Positions 8,348 through 17,672 are shown, counted from the first letter of the stretch. The stretch is 64,000 nt of DNA from Lewinellaceae bacterium (GCA_020636325.1 JACJYC010000004.1:248001-312000); one strand, 5' to 3'. The notes: a model not told the origin generated them from the sequence alone. Program-made: numbers and translations.

Positions 8348-9913
8348 TCAATACACCTTTGTAATGCCTGAAGGGTCGGCTTCTCCGCCGAAATCGTAAG
8401 GGGCTTCTCCGTGAATGCTCAATTCGTTGGCCGGTACCGGCAATTGTGCCGGGGTTCCGGTTTGAAGCCCTCCGAGCGGATCTGCCGTCAGATAATCCTG
8501 CCGGGCCCCCGAGCGGCGGCGGTCGAACCAAAGTCCCATCGGTCCGGTATTGAACAGTTCTATGGCCCTTTCATAGAAGATGGCCTTTTTAATGTTCCCG
8601 GCGCCGGCGCTTGCCAGGAGTTGGGGCAGGTTGCCGCGCGTTACCCGGGTTCCCGCATTCACTGCATTTACTGCCTGCTGCAATTGACTGAGCCCCAACA
8701 AGGCCTCCGCCTTCAGCAATTGGCAGTCGGCCGCCAGGAAGACGGGCATCGGTCCCTGCGTATGGCCGTCTCCGGCAAAACCGCTATCTGTTACGTTGCG
8801 GTTGTGTTTATAATGCGAAAAATGCCATTCCCCCCTGGATACCGGAAAATTGACCTGGGCCAGGTAGATGAAATCGGTGGACAGGCGCTTGTCGGGTGAA
8901 GTCGCCATCGGATGGGCCAACGGCGCCTCCCCCTTGGCGTTGACCTCCGGATATCGCGCGGGCTGGCTGTTGTCCATGGCCGCTACAATGCGTTGATCGA
9001 CGCGCGCCCAAAGCGGGCCCAAACCGGTTTCCGCAAAGGTATATTGCTGGTAACTCGTCCATTTACCGCCTTTCGCGATGGGGGCGAAATCAAAGGTCAA
9101 CCCCTTTTCGGCGTGGTTGAGGACGGCTTGCCAGTCGACTTGCTGGTATTCATCCTCCGTGCGGGGCCATTGCGCCAGGAACCGGGCGGCATACGCATGA
9201 CAGACGGCCGAAAAATCGGCTCCGTTCAGGGTAAGCCCGTTGAAGTAGGAATGGATGAAATTATCGCCCAACGGAGCGGCGATCTCCGCTGCATCGGTCA
9301 GGTCGCCGGCAGCGGCTGTGACGGCCGACCGGTAGGTGTCGAATGGCGGCAGGTCTTCCAGGTCGGTATGTTCGTCCGTGATCAGGCATTGGTCAAAAAT
9401 GAGACCGAGGTACCCCCGGCTAAGCCCGCGGAGCAGATAAGCCGCCGCTTCAATGGATTGGTCCTGCGGCCCGCCCTGGTCGATGCCGACGCCCCTTTCC
9501 AGCGCAGCCAGAACGTCATTGGCAGAGGAGGCCGCCGACAGGCAGCCGTACCACGGGCTTTCGGCTATCTGCCTGTAATCCGGCGTTTCCGACACCCGGT
9601 TGTGGTAGGCTTTTCGGGGTTCGTCCCCCATTCTTCTGCCGCCGAAATCATCCCACGGGAAACCGTAGGCATCCGACGCAACGCCGATGCCGATCACGGG
9701 GTAATTGCCGTGGACGCTTTGCCACCAGGTGGCGTAACCGCCGGCCAGCACCTCCATCAGGTCGGCGCCGGTGCTCAATACGGCATCCCGGTCCGGGTGG
9801 TTCTCGTTTTGAATGTCCAGTTTGTTGCAGCCGGTCGCGGACAAGCCGATGAGGATGCCGCAGAGCGCGGTTTTGAGCGTGTATCCTGGCATTTTGCGTA
9901 AGCTTTTTTTCAT
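8348..9913 (-). CDS. SusD/RagB-family outer-membrane lipoprotein
   Basis: This 521-residue protein has a type II signal peptide with lipobox LSATGC (lipidated Cys29), as expected for a SusD-like surface lipoprotein. The mature part is helix-rich with the family layout (YATWWQSVHGNYPVIGIG near the start; YERAIELFNTGPMGLWFDRRR near the C-terminus). SusD proteins cap the SusC transporter and bind the nutrient. The gene starts 11 bases after the stop of the SusC gene at 9925-13077, the normal SusC-SusD order. No glycan-degrading enzyme is adjacent, so the substrate may be a peptide or other polymer and cannot be named. Confidence 0.88.
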   Translation of the reverse strand: MKKSLRKMPGYTLKTALCGILIGLSATGCNKLDIQNENHPDRDAVLSTGADLMEVLAGGYATWWQSVHGNYPVIGIGVASDAYGFPWDDFGGRRMGDEPRKAYHNRVSETPDYRQIAESPWYGCLSAASSANDVLAALERGVGIDQGGPQDQSIEAAAYLLRGLSRGYLGLIFDQCLITDEHTDLEDLPPFDTYRSAVTAAAGDLTDAAEIAAPLGDNFIHSYFNGLTLNGADFSAVCHAYAARFLAQWPRTEDEYQQVDWQAVLNHAEKGLTFDFAPIAKGGKWTSYQQYTFAETGLGPLWARVDQRIVAAMDNSQPARYPEVNAKGEAPLAHPMATSPDKRLSTDFIYLAQVNFPVSRGEWHFSHYKHNRNVTDSGFAGDGHTQGPMPVFLAADCQLLKAEALLGLSQLQQAVNAVNAGTRVTRGNLPQLLASAGAGNIKKAIFYERAIELFNTGPMGLWFDRRRSGARQDYLTADPLGGLQTGTPAQLPVPANELSIHGEAPYDFGGEADPSGITKVY

Positions 9914-9924
9914 TTGAATCAGGG

Positions 9925-12900
9925 TTAAAAGCCTAGTTCGAGACTCAGGCTGACGGATTGGCGTTGCGGATAATTGAAATTGTCGACGGTAAACAGGCTG
10001 GGGTCGCCCAGGGGCGTGGTGCGCGACTGGGAACCCGGGTTGAGGATCGCGTAATTGGCGCCCGGCAAGCTGCTGACATCGGGGTGGAAACCGGAATACC
10101 CGGTAGACGTGAACAGGTTCCTGCCGATGATGCTGATCCGGATGTTTTCCAGGGCTCCTTTGAACAGGGACGTCAGTTTTTCCTTGCCGATATTAAAGGA
10201 AACGGACGCTTCACGGAGCATGAAATAGGAGCCGTCCTCGACAAAATGGTTGTTGGCAATGCCGTTGTCGTACAGCGCCTGGAAAAAGCCGCCTGTGATG
10301 TCGGGGTAGGCCGAAAAATCACCGTGTCTTTCGGTCAGGTACAGGGTTTGCCGGGTACGGTTATAAATTTGGCCGCCTTTCTTCCAGTCAAAAAGCGCGT
10401 AAAGCTGAAATCCTTTATAGGCAAAGGTATGGGAGAAGCCCATCCGGAATTTAGGGTTGATGTCCCCGATGGTTTCCACTTTGGGGTCGCCGTTCGGCCC
10501 CAGCAGCAGATACGGGCGTTCATCCGGGGTGCCGATCTGGTCAACCCTGACCAGGTAGCCCGCGGCATTGAGGGTATAATCAGCCGGGTTGATGCCTTCC
10601 TGGTCGTCGAGTTGGCTGGGGTCGGTAGCGAAAACGTGCCCGGTCATCGCGCCGAAACTGCCGCCCTCCTCGATCCTGAAATAGGCGGTTTCCGGTGAGG
10701 GGCCCGTATTGTAGGCTGGAACATCCAACCGGGTAACGGTTTGTTCCATCTTGTCGAAGGAAGCGGAAATGTTCCAGTACAGGTCTTTATTCCGCATGCG
10801 GAACAACCTGGCCATGTCGATGCCCAGGGATGCTTCGTAGATTTTGGCTTCCAGTACCCCTGCATTGCGCCATTGGGCCGAAAAGCCCGCTGCACCGGAA
10901 AGCGGTGCGAGCAGGATCTGGTCCTCCGTAACGGCTTTGACATAATTGAATTCAAGGTCGAAGGCGCGCCAGAATTTGGCGTTGACGCCGACTTCCGTTT
11001 CCTGTGCCCGGGCCGGTTTGAGCATCCGGTTGCCCAAAGTATTCTTGACCAGATTGCCTCCGGAAAGGTCATAGGTTTCAAACCGCTGTTCGAACAGGGG
11101 CCGGATGCCGGCAGTACCGACGGCCGCGCGCAGTTTCAGTTCCTGGAACATCCGAAGCTTGATGTCTTCCGTTATCCGGTAAGCTCCCGCTACGCGGTAA
11201 TAATCGGCCCAATCTTCCTCCGGACCGAAGAGGGAGGATTGTTCTTTGCGGAAAAGACCGCTGAACAGGTATTTTTTCTTATAGTCGACATCGGCGACCA
11301 GAAAGCCGCTGTAGGCGACGATCTCCTCCCTGCGGGAATCCGTCTGGCGATTATCGCGAGTATTATCCAGCGACTGGATGCCGGCGACGATCAGGTTCTC
11401 TCCGCTGGATTGTTGCAGATCCTCCGAAAAGTCTTCATACAGGAAACTGCCCTGGATAGCGGTATTGAAACCCGAAAATTCCTTTTTGATCACCGCTTTG
11501 ATATTGGAGATGAAGGCCCGGTTGTCCAGTTCTGACCGGAATATGCCGCCGCCGTTGCTTTGCTGCACGCCTGCCGTGGCGTACGAGCCGAACAGGCCCG
11601 GCACCTTGCTGCTCAGGAACCCTTTTTCAAGGAACTGGCTGAATCGCTGGTTGGTTTTGTCCAGCGCGGCAGTCCAGTGAAAGGAGAGCCAATCGCTGGG
11701 CAGATACGACGCTCCGAAACTGCCCATCAGGCGATTCCGGTTGAGGGATTGGGTGGAATTAGCCTTGTAATACAGCGGGTTGATCCCCCCCATGCCGGTG
11801 TTGTCGATATCCCAGTCGTAGGCGGCGCCGTTTTCCTCGTTGGGCGCCTCCAGCCCGAAAATGGGCGTCAGCGCAAGCACGTGATGCAGGTAGCTGTCGT
11901 CGGAAAACAGCCCGGGGTCCGGCAGGTCCTGGCCTGAACCGGCGTACATGGAGCTGATGCTCAGGTTGAATTTGGAACTCAGTTCGTGATCCAGATTGAG
12001 CCTGAAGGTATTCCGGGTATAAGCGTCATTCGCCTGGAGGATGCCTTCATCCCGGAATCGCTGGGCGGATGCATAGAAATTGGTGGCGCCGGAATGCGCC
12101 TGCACGCCCAGGAAATGTTCCTGGAATGCTCCCCTGCGGAAGAGGATATCTTCCTGGTAGTCCTGCAGGTTCGGAAGCGGGATGTCAAATATGCCGGTCT
12201 CATGGGTATTCCCGAGCACGGGCTGCGGGCCGTCAGGGTCAACGATTTCGCGATTGGTGAATTCGTTGACCGGATAGCGGTTGATGGCTTTGGAAAAGCC
12301 GGCTTCACCCCGGTAGGTGACCTTGGTATCGCCCACCTCCAGTTTGTTGCCGCGTTTGGTGAATATTTCAATCACGCCGTTGGCGGCCCGGGAACCGTAC
12401 AGGGAGGAGCCTGCAGATCCCTTGAGGATCTCAACTTTTTCAATATCGTCCGGGTTAAGGTCGGCCAGGGAGGTTCCGTTGAGGTAAATCCCGTCCATAA
12501 TGACCAGCGGTTGCTGCCCGTTGGCCAGCGCATTGGCCGACCGGATCTGGAAATACGCCGCTTGCCCCGGTTGGCCGCCGGGTTGCTGCACCCGAAGCCC
12601 GGGGATCCTGGCCTGAAGGTCGAGCCCGAAATACGGGGCCGGCGGCCTGGGACGCGGCAGCGCGCTGACCTGGGCTACGGAAAAGCACATATTCTTGCTT
12701 TCGAGGCCGGCGGCTGTTCCGGATTCGATCATGAAATCGGGCGCCTGGATGGGTTTCAGCTCGATATCCATCAGGGTTTTTCCGCCCGGCTGGATTTCGA
12801 CCGGTTCGAACCCGTCCAGTGAAAAAATGAGCACCGGCGGGGGAGATTTCGGCGTGAAGAACACATCGGCAACCGAAGGCAATTTGAGCTCATATTCCCC

Positions 12901-13077
12901 TATGAGATTCGTGACGGCGTATTCGGAAGTTCCCTTGAGCTGAACCCGGACGCCGTTCAGCGTTTCACCGTCATCCGAGGAGCGAACGGTGCCTTTTAAT
13001 ACCGATCCCTGGCCGTTGATCAGGCCGAACGATAAGATGGCGGCGATGAAAAAAAGAAAGCGTAGTGAATTTTTCAT
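9925..13077 (-). CDS. SusC/RagA-family TonB-dependent outer-membrane transporter
   Basis: This is a 1050-residue protein starting at MKNSLRFLFF. The longer frame from GTG 13104 runs into repeat DNA and is rejected. In order it has a signal peptide, a CarboxypepD_reg-like domain (GTVRSSDDGETLNG), a plug domain (LVIMDGIYLNG, then DDIEKVEILKGSAGSSLYG, then GVIEIFTKRG) and a long beta-barrel ending in SLSLELGF with the terminal Phe expected for barrel insertion. The segment before the plug is unusual in lacking a clear TonB-box-like valine-rich stretch and carries IESGTAAGLESKNMCF instead. It pairs with the SusD gene downstream. No TAnnTTTG element was found directly upstream; a heptamer array (13119-13343) fills that gap, so it may be cotranscribed with the gene ending at 13348. 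Confidence 0.92.
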   Translation of the reverse strand: MKNSLRFLFFIAAILSFGLINGQGSVLKGTVRSSDDGETLNGVRVQLKGTSEYAVTNLIGEYELKLPSVADVFFTPKSPPPVLIFSLDGFEPVEIQPGGKTLMDIELKPIQAPDFMIESGTAAGLESKNMCFSVAQVSALPRPRPPAPYFGLDLQARIPGLRVQQPGGQPGQAAYFQIRSANALANGQQPLVIMDGIYLNGTSLADLNPDDIEKVEILKGSAGSSLYGSRAANGVIEIFTKRGNKLEVGDTKVTYRGEAGFSKAINRYPVNEFTNREIVDPDGPQPVLGNTHETGIFDIPLPNLQDYQEDILFRRGAFQEHFLGVQAHSGATNFYASAQRFRDEGILQANDAYTRNTFRLNLDHELSSKFNLSISSMYAGSGQDLPDPGLFSDDSYLHHVLALTPIFGLEAPNEENGAAYDWDIDNTGMGGINPLYYKANSTQSLNRNRLMGSFGASYLPSDWLSFHWTAALDKTNQRFSQFLEKGFLSSKVPGLFGSYATAGVQQSNGGGIFRSELDNRAFISNIKAVIKKEFSGFNTAIQGSFLYEDFSEDLQQSSGENLIVAGIQSLDNTRDNRQTDSRREEIVAYSGFLVADVDYKKKYLFSGLFRKEQSSLFGPEEDWADYYRVAGAYRITEDIKLRMFQELKLRAAVGTAGIRPLFEQRFETYDLSGGNLVKNTLGNRMLKPARAQETEVGVNAKFWRAFDLEFNYVKAVTEDQILLAPLSGAAGFSAQWRNAGVLEAKIYEASLGIDMARLFRMRNKDLYWNISASFDKMEQTVTRLDVPAYNTGPSPETAYFRIEEGGSFGAMTGHVFATDPSQLDDQEGINPADYTLNAAGYLVRVDQIGTPDERPYLLLGPNGDPKVETIGDINPKFRMGFSHTFAYKGFQLYALFDWKKGGQIYNRTRQTLYLTERHGDFSAYPDITGGFFQALYDNGIANNHFVEDGSYFMLREASVSFNIGKEKLTSLFKGALENIRISIIGRNLFTSTGYSGFHPDVSSLPGANYAILNPGSQSRTTPLGDPSLFTVDNFNYPQRQSVSLSLELGF

Positions 13078-13100
13078 AGTGATTGTTTTGGGGGATGCTG

Positions 13101-13236
13101 CCACGTTGAGGCGTGGTGGATGCTGGATGCTGGATGCTGGATGTTTGATGCTTGATGCTGGATGCTTGATGCTTGATGCTGGATGCTTGATACTTGATGC
13201 TGGATGCTTGATGCTGGATGCTGGTTGCTGGATACC
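13101..13236 (+). repeat. composite repeat A: 16-bp hairpin plus about 16 GATGCTG/GATGCTT heptamers
   Basis: GATGCTG (13094-13100) runs into CCACG-TTGAGG-CGTGG (13101-13116) and then TG followed by near-perfect 7-bp units from 13119 to 13236. Units are mostly GATGCTG and GATGCTT, with single variants GATGTTT, GATACTT and GTTGCTG. The same hairpin-plus-heptamer arrangement recurs at 27696-27966 (opposite orientation) and 52177-52271. It lies between the SusC start and the stop of the upstream gene. Confidence 0.9.
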
Positions 13237-13264
13237 GTCCGCCGAAGGTTCGACTTCGGCGGAC
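13237..13264. repeat. 11-bp perfect inverted repeat between two heptamer arrays
   Basis: GTCCGCCGAAG (13237-13247) and CTTCGGCGGAC (13254-13264) form a perfect stem with a 6-base loop, GTTCGA. It separates the GATGCTG array from the TGAYMAC array. No T-run follows on either strand. Confidence 0.85.
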
Positions 13265-13280
13265 GGAGGGCACTAGTGAC

Positions 13281-13343
13281 TGACCACTGCTCACTGACCA
13301 CTGACCACTGATAACTGACCACTGATAACTGAAAACTGATAAC
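13281..13343 (+). repeat. nine TGACCAC/TGATAAC heptamers
   Basis: Nine consecutive 7-bp units are present: TGACCAC four times, TGATAAC three times, TGCTCAC and TGAAAAC. The array ends four bases before the stop codon of the minus-strand gene at 13348. The unit resembles the heptanucleotide tandem repeats known from filamentous cyanobacteria, a resemblance only. Confidence 0.85.
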
Positions 13344-13347
13344 TAAA

Positions 13348-15618
13348 TTATTTGACCTTCAACTGCACCGCTTCCTCCAAAGGCGTAGAAAGACATCCCC
13401 AGGTACCGCCGTTCTTGATCGACAAGATGGCGTATTTCCCGGAGTGATATTGGGTCGCCTTGAACTTGAACTCCGGCGAAGCCTGTAATTCCTGGGTGCC
13501 GGGGGCGACCACCCATTCGTCCACGTCTTCCGGCAGGAGATAGAGGGTAAAGCGATAATCCTTGTCCTTGAAGTCGTACTTCAGGTTGATTTCCTGGCCC
13601 GGTTGAACGGTGGACGCCTTGGCCAGGCCGATGGTTTCGCGCTTGTATTTGCAAGGCTCGAAGTCGGTGACCGGGTACTTGGGCGTTTCGTAAACGTAAA
13701 CGGCTTCTTCGCCTTTGGCTTCGAGGGTATTATCATTCCAGCTAGCCGACACAGGAACGGCCGTCTCGTTGGGGTTGATCATCACCACACCCGGTTTTTC
13801 CCGGACGGCAACGAGGGTGTCGCTCCTGGGGGCTTTCAGCCGGTCCTGGTAATCGAGGATAGCTTCAATCCCGTATTTCGGGCCTTCCCCTAAAACGTAG
13901 GCGGCCTTCCGGTTGCCGTTGGGCGACTTGACGACGACCTCGTAGTATTTGTCTTCCGACCGGCTGTTGTTCAATACTTCGGAGATCACGGCGCCGGGCT
14001 TGTTGCCTTTCACCAGCAGTTTCAGGGTGCTTGGCGTAGTGCCTGACCATACGGTGTATTCACATCCGGACTCCTGGCAGCAACGCGGGCTCAACCAGGA
14101 GATGAACAGCGGCGTTCCCGGATTCTTGGGGTCGAACACCAGGCGAAGATCCTGGACAGGCGTGCAATTGGGATCGGAAGCCGTTACGCTGACCTCCTGG
14201 ATCTGTTGCTCGAGCATCGGATCGATATAGGGTTCCTCCTCAAAGCCGGCGGCCTGAGGCTGTGCGTTATTGGTCTGCGGATTGGCGTTCTTCGCTCCCC
14301 AATCCGGCTTTTGCGGTACCGGGGCGGCAGCCGGTTTGGTATTGATGGCCAGATCGGGCTGGTCATAAGCGGAGGTGCTGAACGAGCGGGCGTCGGCGGC
14401 TTTGAGCCAGAACGATTCGATCGGTGTTTCCTCGTCGGCGCCGGAAGCTGTTACGCTGACGACCACCTGGATCGTATGGATGCCCCTTTCCAGGTCTGTT
14501 TCATCCAGGGCAAAATCAAAGGGCATCTGCGCCCCCGGGATGAGCGGGAGTTTTTCCAGGGTAAGATCCCTGTGTTTGGGATTCACGTACCGCACCATGG
14601 CAACGGGCTTCGAATAGGCGCAGGCGGAATAGGCCGGCAGGTAAAGCCATCCCTGGATATGGTTGCCGGTGAGGAGGGCCTGGCCGGTGACCTGACAGGA
14701 GTCGGGCAGCGGTTCGGATTCTTTCATTTCAACAAAGGCGTTGGGGTTGGGCGCCGGCAATTGGGGCTTGTCCGTCACGCTGATCAGGCCGTCGTAATTG
14801 ACGACTATAGGCTCGGGGCAATTGTCGCCCCAGGCCAGCACGCGTGCGTAGTAATCGCCGGGCCGCAGCAGGCACATCGGCTCGCGCCGGATGGCGTTGC
14901 CCATGGCTGTTTGCTGGTTGCCGTCAGCGCGGATCGGCCGCCAGACTTCGTAACTGTTCCGCAGCTCGACGGAAAATTTCCAGTTGCGGTTTTCGCAGTT
15001 GGTGCACTGAATGAGCAGGGCCGGCCGGTTGCCCGATTCGCAGTAGCCCGATTTTTCAATGCCCAGCAGGATATTGGGATCCTTGCAGGGATTGGCCGGA
15101 GCGGGTTGCTGGTAAACCGGGACGCTGCTGACCGGGGTGTTTTGCACCATTGGCTTTTGCACAGGTTCGGGGGATTTGCGGGCGATGGCCGGTTTTTCCT
15201 GCGCATCGTACCGAAATGGATTCTCCAGTTCATAAGTAGAGAATTTCCTGGAGATGGATTGCGGATTGCGATAGTCTATGCTGACGGAATAAAAGTGCGT
15301 ATCGGACAGGCCGGTGATCGTAAGGGTATCCGTCTGGCGGTTTTTGATCCGCTGCAGATCGCTGACAAGCATCCGTTTGCCGGCAATATCCAGTAGAGAA
15401 CCCTTGTCCTGAACCCATACCGAAACCTCCAGCTCGTCCATTTTGCTATGCGTAAAGAAGAGCGACAGTCTTGCAGTGCCTTTGTCAAGCCCCGGCAGGA
15501 AATTCACAGTGAATGCCGGTTTTTCTTTTTCCAGCAGACCGCCGAAAATATCCTGTGCCTGAACCGACCAGGATTGAAAAAGAAAAAGGCAGCAGATGAA
15601 AGTAAGGCATTTTTTCAT
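13348..15618 (-). CDS. secreted protein of unknown function, 756 residues
   Basis: A signal peptide is clear (MKKCLTFICCLFLFQSW, cleavage near VQA-Q), so the protein is exported. No family is recognised. The mature part looks like several beta-sandwich modules joined by a Pro/Gln/Ala-rich linker at about 140-170 and another near 400-440. Cysteine pairs occur in CTNCENRNW and in the CCQESGCEYTVW segment, which may form disulfides. There is no lipobox and no T9SS tail. It is divergent from lysS across 310 bases and lies upstream of the SusC/SusD genes on the same strand, with a heptamer array between. An adhesin or cell-surface structural role is conceivable but unsupported. Confidence 0.7.
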   Translation of the reverse strand: MKKCLTFICCLFLFQSWSVQAQDIFGGLLEKEKPAFTVNFLPGLDKGTARLSLFFTHSKMDELEVSVWVQDKGSLLDIAGKRMLVSDLQRIKNRQTDTLTITGLSDTHFYSVSIDYRNPQSISRKFSTYELENPFRYDAQEKPAIARKSPEPVQKPMVQNTPVSSVPVYQQPAPANPCKDPNILLGIEKSGYCESGNRPALLIQCTNCENRNWKFSVELRNSYEVWRPIRADGNQQTAMGNAIRREPMCLLRPGDYYARVLAWGDNCPEPIVVNYDGLISVTDKPQLPAPNPNAFVEMKESEPLPDSCQVTGQALLTGNHIQGWLYLPAYSACAYSKPVAMVRYVNPKHRDLTLEKLPLIPGAQMPFDFALDETDLERGIHTIQVVVSVTASGADEETPIESFWLKAADARSFSTSAYDQPDLAINTKPAAAPVPQKPDWGAKNANPQTNNAQPQAAGFEEEPYIDPMLEQQIQEVSVTASDPNCTPVQDLRLVFDPKNPGTPLFISWLSPRCCQESGCEYTVWSGTTPSTLKLLVKGNKPGAVISEVLNNSRSEDKYYEVVVKSPNGNRKAAYVLGEGPKYGIEAILDYQDRLKAPRSDTLVAVREKPGVVMINPNETAVPVSASWNDNTLEAKGEEAVYVYETPKYPVTDFEPCKYKRETIGLAKASTVQPGQEINLKYDFKDKDYRFTLYLLPEDVDEWVVAPGTQELQASPEFKFKATQYHSGKYAILSIKNGGTWGCLSTPLEEAVQLKVK

Positions 15619-15791
15619 GCTTATGCAGATTTAAATTGAATGCGAACGGCTAAGACCAGCAGGTCCATCCTAGGTTTTTCATAATATGATTTGTTCCCGG
15701 TGAAAGGTTCAGGCGCTGAAGAGAGTAGACAGAGGCGCGCCCGATTTCAGAGCAGGCGCATCCATTAGACGTGATAATGCTTTCCAGGGCA

Positions 15792-15799
15792 CAAATATA
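15792..15799 (-). promoter_or_regulatory. minus-strand -7 element, TATATTTG
   Basis: This exact TAnnTTTG match on the minus strand reads toward the secreted-protein gene at 15618. It implies a leader of roughly 165 bases, long for this window. Confidence 0.5.
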
Positions 15800-15848
15800 T
15801 AAATTTTTTGCAATAAAAAAATTATTCGTTTTCCCGCTAAAATCGTTC

Positions 15849-15856
15849 TATTTTTG
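15849..15856 (+). promoter_or_regulatory. -7 element for lysS, TATTTTTG
   Basis: This exact TAnnTTTG match lies 72 bases before the lysS ATG. It is about 50 bases from the oppositely directed element at 15792-15799, making a compact divergent promoter region. The rest of the 15619-15928 gap shows no gene. Confidence 0.55.
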
Positions 15857-15928
15857 CGGCGTTTTTGGAACCAAGCCCCCAAAGTGGCGGTTTCATTCAT
15901 AAATTCAGCTAAAGCACAATACTGAGAT

Positions 15929-17653
15929 ATGCAAAATCTTAGCGAACAGGAAATCATTCGCAGAGAAAATTTGCAGAAAATTCGCGATTTGGGTTTTGAT
16001 CCGTATCCTGCGAATCACTTTGAAGTAAATTTTCATTCTTCTGATTTTTCAACCGAACAATACCTGACCAACCTGTCAGATCTGCTGGGACAGATCAAAG
16101 GCTGGTCTCCTGAAAAGGGCGCTGAAGCCCTTCAAACCCTGATCCAGCAACGGTTCAAGGCCCAGGCCCTGACCGGCGAGGGTTGGGATTTGCCGGAAAA
16201 CCCCGAATTCAAACCGGAGTCCGGCAGATCGTCCGTTTCCCTGGAGCAATTCATCGAACAGATCAGGAAAGAAGCGCTGGGCGATTTCGGCCCTGACCGG
16301 ATGCCGGAAGTGGCAATGGCCGGCCGTTTCATGGGGCAACGGGGCCCGTTTGCCCAGCTTCAGGACAGCCAGGGCCGCATCCAGCTGTATCTGCGCAAGG
16401 ATGAGATCGGGGAAACCGAAGAGGAAAAAGAACGCTTCAACCAACTCATCAAACTGCTGGATATCGGTGATTTTATCGGCGTCAGGGGCGAATTGTTCGG
16501 AACCCAAACCGGGGAACTGACCCTCCATGCCCGCCAACTGGTATTGCTCAGCAAAGCGCTGAAGCCCCTGCCGATCGTCAAACGCGACAAGGACGGTCAC
16601 GTGTACGATGCCTTTACCGACCCTGAACAGCGGTACCGGCAGCGCTATGTCGACCTGACCGTCAACCCGCAATTCAAATCCATTTTCATCACGCGAAGCC
16701 GGATCATCTCCGCTATGCGGCGGTATTTTGATGCCCAGGGCTGGCTGGAAGTGGAAACCCCCATTCTCCAACCCATCCACGGCGGTGCGGCGGCCAGACC
16801 GTTCAAAACGCACCACAATACCCTGGATATGCCCCTGTACATGCGCATCGCCAATGAGCTTTACCTCAAACGGTTGATCGTAGGCGGGTATGACGGCGTG
16901 TATGAGATCGGGAAAATGTTCAGGAATGAGGGCATGGACCGGACCCACAACCCGGAATTCACCTCCATGGAAATCTACGTAGCCTACAAAGACTACAACT
17001 GGATGATGGAAATGGTGGAACAATGCCTGGAGTACATCACCCGGGAAGTCTGCGGCCGAACCACGGTGCAGGTGGGCGACCATACCATCGATTTTGCCGG
17101 ACCCTACCGACGCCTGACCATGGCTGATTCCATCCGCGAGTACGCCGGGATCGATATCTCGGAAATGGACGAGGAGGCCTTGCGCAAGGCCTGCCGCGAC
17201 CTGCGCATAGAGGTGGACAATTCCATGGGCAAGGGTAAACTGATCGACGAAATTTTCGGGGAAAAGGTGGAACACAACCTGATCCAGCCGACCTATATCA
17301 CGGATTATCCCATTGAAATGACGCCCCTGGCCAAGAAGCACCGCTCTTCCCCGGGGCTGGTTGAACGCTTTGAGCTGTTTGTCAACGGCAAGGAGATCGC
17401 CAACGCCTATTCAGAGTTGAACGACCCTATCGATCAGCGCGAACGGTTTGAGGACCAGTTGAAGCTGGCCGCCAGGGGAGACGAAGAGGCCATGGCGCTT
17501 GACGAGGACTTCCTGCGGGCGCTGGAATACGGTATGCCCCCCACATCGGGCCTTGGGATCGGGATGGACCGGCTCACTATGCTGCTGACCAACCAGTATT
17601 CCATACAGGAAGTATTGTTCTTTCCGCAGATGAAGGCAGAAATCCGCCAGTAA
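15929..17653 (+). CDS. lysS: lysyl-tRNA synthetase, class II, with an N-terminal insertion
   Basis: This 574-residue protein charges tRNA-Lys. The class II motifs are clear: motif 2 FRNEGMDRTHNPEFTSME, and motif 3 GLGIGMDRLTMLLT near the C-terminus. The OB-fold anticodon-binding domain begins at VAMAGRFMGQRGPFAQLQD, about residue 127. Between the usual first helix (ENLQKIRDLGFDPYP) and the OB fold is an extra segment of about 70 residues (roughly 53-125) that is absent from typical bacterial LysRS. In addition, the usual MGKASF-type turn is shortened. The protein ends directly after motif 3 without a C-terminal extension. It has its own promoter element at 15849 and converges on the ABC ATPase gene 19 bases away. 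Confidence 0.95.
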   Translation: MQNLSEQEIIRRENLQKIRDLGFDPYPANHFEVNFHSSDFSTEQYLTNLSDLLGQIKGWSPEKGAEALQTLIQQRFKAQALTGEGWDLPENPEFKPESGRSSVSLEQFIEQIRKEALGDFGPDRMPEVAMAGRFMGQRGPFAQLQDSQGRIQLYLRKDEIGETEEEKERFNQLIKLLDIGDFIGVRGELFGTQTGELTLHARQLVLLSKALKPLPIVKRDKDGHVYDAFTDPEQRYRQRYVDLTVNPQFKSIFITRSRIISAMRRYFDAQGWLEVETPILQPIHGGAAARPFKTHHNTLDMPLYMRIANELYLKRLIVGGYDGVYEIGKMFRNEGMDRTHNPEFTSMEIYVAYKDYNWMMEMVEQCLEYITREVCGRTTVQVGDHTIDFAGPYRRLTMADSIREYAGIDISEMDEEALRKACRDLRIEVDNSMGKGKLIDEIFGEKVEHNLIQPTYITDYPIEMTPLAKKHRSSPGLVERFELFVNGKEIANAYSELNDPIDQRERFEDQLKLAARGDEEAMALDEDFLRALEYGMPPTSGLGIGMDRLTMLLTNQYSIQEVLFFPQMKAEIRQ

Positions 17654-17672
17654 AACCGGACGGGGAGGCGCG

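Noticed and set aside
13074..13322. open frames rich in SIQHQAS-type repeats
   Set aside because: They are translations of the heptamer repeat DNA; a 7-bp period read in three frames gives such patterns.
16076..17341. 421-residue open frame on the minus strand
   Set aside because: It is the antisense of lysS; long antisense frames are common in this GC-rich sequence.
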